Source: Glycine soja
Taxonomy: Eukaryota > Streptophyta > Magnoliopsida > Fabales > Fabaceae
NCBI RefSeq assembly: GCF_004193775.1
Contig: NC_041011.1
Span: 47,499,167-47,563,166, forward strand
Length of the DNA stretch: 64,000 nucleotides
Direction of reading: 5' to 3'
In this document: positions 61,101 through 64,000 of the stretch, in pieces
Numbering within the stretch: the first letter of the stretch is position 1
Layout of the letters: each line of letters begins with the position of its first letter
The notes under the pieces: model-generated
Databases searched by the model: none
Seen by the model: the letters and a program-made list of their open reading frames with translations, nothing else
What the model was told of the DNA's origin: nothing
Program-made: the position numbers and the translations under genes

Positions 61101-63304
61101 AATCTCACAAGGACACAACAGAAAAAGTAGAAATCGTCAGAAAAGAGGTGATGCAATATGAGTTCAGTACCAGCATTGGATTGATGTGGTACATGTTTCT
61201 CTTCAATTTCACGATAAGGTTCCTTAAAAGTGATCCACAACCACACTAGGTATATCAGCCAAGCAATAGTCATAAGCCACCCTGGTAAGGTATCTTGGTT
61301 AAATGTAATGTTGAAAATCTTAAAATTGGTCTGAAGTAAGCCGGCTAATGCAGGACCACAGGCCATTCCAAGAGCGCTGGCACTAACGAAACCTGCCGAT
61401 GCTTGCATGCGGATCTTTAAAGGCACACAATCACTAATATAACGCCGGTTAACCGCTCTGGCAGAACCAAATCTGCAATTAAAATCAGATGTTTATCAAT
61501 GTAACTAGATCTTAACATATCCCCAGCTTCAATATTAACGTGACAAGTTTTGCATGCAACATGAAAATCACTGCATACAAAGGTACCTATTTAACCACAA
61601 AGAATCAAAATTAATCTTTCCCTTGAGCCTTATTCAGGATTATGGACATACACTATGAGAATGATAATGCAGAATCAAAGCTTATGGCCATCAAGTAAAA
61701 GATACAAGAGTACTTACCCACATAAAAGACGACCAATTATGAGAATCCATATCGAATTAAGATCGTATGCCAAGGCATACAAGACATTGCCGAGAAAAAG
61801 AACTATGCTACTGAATATAAGAGGCCTCAAGTATGATCTATTTGACCACGCACTAAAATACACCGAAGAAAACACCTGTGCAACTGCCATTGCCCCGATC
61901 ACAATACCGCAAACCGTTGGTGCAGCCCCAAGGCTCATAGAATAATCATCTGCTGTAGGGACTATAATATATGTGTTGACCATGTACAAAAATGTGTTTG
62001 CCAAGTTCAGGAAAAGAGACATAAAATGGTAACTTTGCTCGTCAACACGCTCATCAACAGGTGCAGGCAACTCCTCATGCATAATAAGTGCATGTTGCCC
62101 CAAAAAGTTTAGGAAGTTGGTTGAGTTACTTAACCTATCAATAGCTGCTCTTATTGAATCAATAACAGGATCCTGCACATAATTAAGACAAAGTAATTAA
62201 GATGGAAAATCACCAAACTTATATTAATTGCTTCTTTGCCAGCTACTAAAGCTTGCCTGAGAACATTAAGAGAAAAAAACATTACAAATTAGCATCAGTG
62301 GATGAAACAGAGTTGATGTAAAAAGAAACCTGGAGGGGAAGTGTAGGCTGATCATAAATTGATAAGAAGCTTCCCTGACTCTCCTGATTCTCCTGAAGTT
62401 CGTGAAGGTTGCGAGATAAAGCTCCCACAACAGCTCCAAATCCCTGCAAGTGCCATATCTGTTAGTCAATGTTCATTTGTAGGAAGGGAAAATATTTTTA
62501 AAGCAAATTTGTGGTTGAGATAAACATATTACCACATGCTTGAACACTTGTTGCAGCTGGGAGTAAGGATGATTTGCGCGAGTTTTGACATAGTAATCAG
62601 TAAATTTATAGCCAAAGCGTTTGTCAAACTTCTTCAATATCTTGCGCAAACCAACAGCATTGACTTCTACAAAGAAGAGAAGCTTCAATAGCTCTTGTCC
62701 CACTGCTCTATAAGCTTCTCGTAGTTCAGCTATTCTACTTATATGAGGCTCCTGCTGAATAACTTCATGCTCCTCTCCGAGCTTCGCTATCCTACTTGCC
62801 AAAAGCCCTTGTTGTTCCAACAGGAAAAGCACAGTCTTCTCAATCTGAATTGTCACAAAGAAGTGTCAAGTGAGTGAAACATATGCAAAACACAAATAAA
62901 GAATGCAACACATTTACCCATATAACCAGAATCAAAATTCACTATAGTTTGAAGTAATGAAAAAGACTCCAATTTCATAACTGTAAGTGACTGAGTCATA
63001 AATCATAATTATACAGTCAACAATGAGATTGAGATCAGACCTGATTATCCAGCATTCTTGAGAAATCCTTAAGTACATGGCGCCGATCTAGTGTTCCAAG
63101 TTGAATTTGTTGAGCATACTGTTTTACTCGTTTCTTCATTAGTTTGTAGTTTATGTAATATCTAAATCAAAAATCAAAATCATGAGCATCAGAGCATGCA
63201 TAAAAATGAAACCATAGACCGAAAACACATAGGCAGAAAAAGAAAACATACCCTTGCCATTCTTGAATTTGTCTTTCTTTCAACTTTTTCCCAAAGGCAA
63301 CCAT
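58110..63304 (-). CDS. SPX-MFS vacuolar phosphate transporter (PHT5/VPT, At4g22990-like)
   Basis: Ten exons on the minus strand: 63304-63252, 63161-63041, 62844-62533, 62443-62330, 62172-61718, 61472-61171, 60111-59939, 59501-59311, 59071-58938, 58348-58110. They total 2,094 nt, 697 residues plus stop. The SPX domain (about residues 1-160) starts [16 protein letters not shown] and has [13 protein letters not shown] and [14 protein letters not shown]. The conserved lysines of KILKKFDKR are the family's inositol-pyrophosphate/phosphate-sensing residues. An MFS domain follows in two halves (from [30 protein letters not shown], given here only as a region, residues about 240-690), separated by an acidic loop ([17 protein letters not shown]). 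The end is CYTYNSLY. Characterised relatives move phosphate across the tonoplast for vacuolar storage. An acceptor-like TTGCAG lies six bases before the ATG, suggesting a 5'-UTR intron. Confidence 0.94.
58440..58600. repeat. Dispersed-repeat fragment in intron 9 of the SPX-MFS gene
   Basis: A stretch with TTTGGTCCCTCAACATTTGG and GTTGACCCTCATCC resembles the 'TTTGGTCCCT' class of dispersed repeats common in legume introns. This is a recalled pattern and was not searched. Borders are uncertain. Confidence 0.3.
60738..60997. mobile_element. Stowaway MITE in intron 6 of the SPX-MFS gene
   Basis: The 260-bp element begins CTCCTTCCCTCTCTAATTAT and ends AGAGAAGAAGGGAG, with TA on both sides (60736-60737 and 60998-60999). 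This matches the Stowaway TIR consensus CTCCCTCC and the TA target-site preference of Tc1/mariner-type elements. It has no coding capacity and lies in a 1.06-kb intron. Confidence 0.85.
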
Positions 63305-64000
63305 GTCTCTCTGCAATTACAAGGTCGCATTCATCCAAAAGTAAATCAAAACAACTTATAATGATAGTAAGGCCAATATTTAAGAGTGTAACTTTCTTTC
63401 ATCAGTAACAATGTATTAATCGAACTTCCACCAACACAAAACTCTGCATACCGAATGAATATTGAGTTACTCAATGAAGATATAACAAGGTTGCTTTCTT
63501 CCTAGCTTAACATGTTTGTTGCCAGTACAAAAATGCCGAAGCGTCCATAATAATACAAGCAAAGTTGTGAAGCCCTCTCATGCAGGAATAAGAACCCACG
63601 AACATACCATGTATCAAACATCTGCATCAAAGTCTGAACACACAGGTTCAATTGATATAGTACCAAGAAATTCTTATTTAGTCAATGATACATATATCTT
63701 ACCATAAGTACCATAAGCAGACAATTCTTTTTTTGCTGGAATTCTATAAAAAGAAAAATGCTAACAATTATCTACACTACACTTGTCCGAAAAAATAAAA
63801 GTAAAAAAAATTATTAGAGAAAGAAGCATATATTATATGAAATATAATAATTATTTAATTAGTACTTACTTTATATAGTAAGTAACGCAAGACCCTTGTA
63901 ACGTAATATCAAACTTACATCACGTGTTATTATGTTTGCTAGTTTGATTAACGTTTCCTATAAAAGAAAAAGTTTGATTAACGTAACTACATTGATTGAG
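63305..64000 (-). other. Upstream region of the SPX-MFS gene
   Basis: An acceptor-like TAATTGCAG six bases before the start codon suggests that an intron in the 5' UTR occupies part of this stretch. No coding signal is seen. The leader exon and promoter may extend past the window edge. Confidence 0.4.

Overview
This window is nuclear DNA from a flowering plant, most likely a legume close to soybean (Glycine). The evidence is AT-rich intergenic DNA, GT-AG spliced genes with AT-rich introns, plant-only gene families and dispersed repeats of legume type. The species is an inference; no sequence in the window proves it. The window holds six well-supported protein-coding genes, one truncated retrotransposon polyprotein, and many small repeats.

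Layout. 1-12,200: gene-poor AT-rich DNA with microsatellites, a small LTR element of TRIM type and a perfect 48-bp tandem repeat. 12,450-19,443 (+): a 15-exon AAA-ATPase of the At4g28000/At5g52882 type, with one exon tandemly duplicated. 19,600-21,080: repeat-derived spacer. 21,646-24,521 (+): a six-exon F-box protein of the At5g52880 type. 24,520-28,400: diverged copies of a noncoding module with tRNA-like boxes and a palindrome. 29,060-31,467 (-): a five-exon reticulon-like (RTNLB) protein. 33,579-35,768 (+): the 3' part of a Ty3/gypsy chromovirus polyprotein, open but truncated at its 5' side. 42,113-43,217 (+): a two-exon membrane-associated kinase regulator (MAKR5/BKI1-like). 53,105-55,000 (+): an intronless ABCG half-transporter (ABCG8-like). 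58,110-63,304 (-): a ten-exon SPX-MFS vacuolar phosphate transporter (PHT5/VPT type).

Four of the genes (AAA-ATPase, F-box, MAKR5-like, ABCG8-like) occur in the order of their Arabidopsis counterparts At5g52882-At5g52880-At5g52870-At5g52860. This is an ancestral syntenic block, here stretched by reticulon and retrotransposon DNA. The genes do not form a shared pathway: the neighbourhood is inherited, not an operon-like unit. Exon-intron models were assembled by hand from reading frame, splice sites and family conservation. In every multi-exon gene the summed exon lengths come to a whole number of codons.

I found no clearly new biological system. The observations most worth a second look are the in-frame exon duplication in the AAA-ATPase, the upstream ORF whose stop overlaps that gene's start codon, and the palindrome-bearing noncoding array behind the F-box gene.
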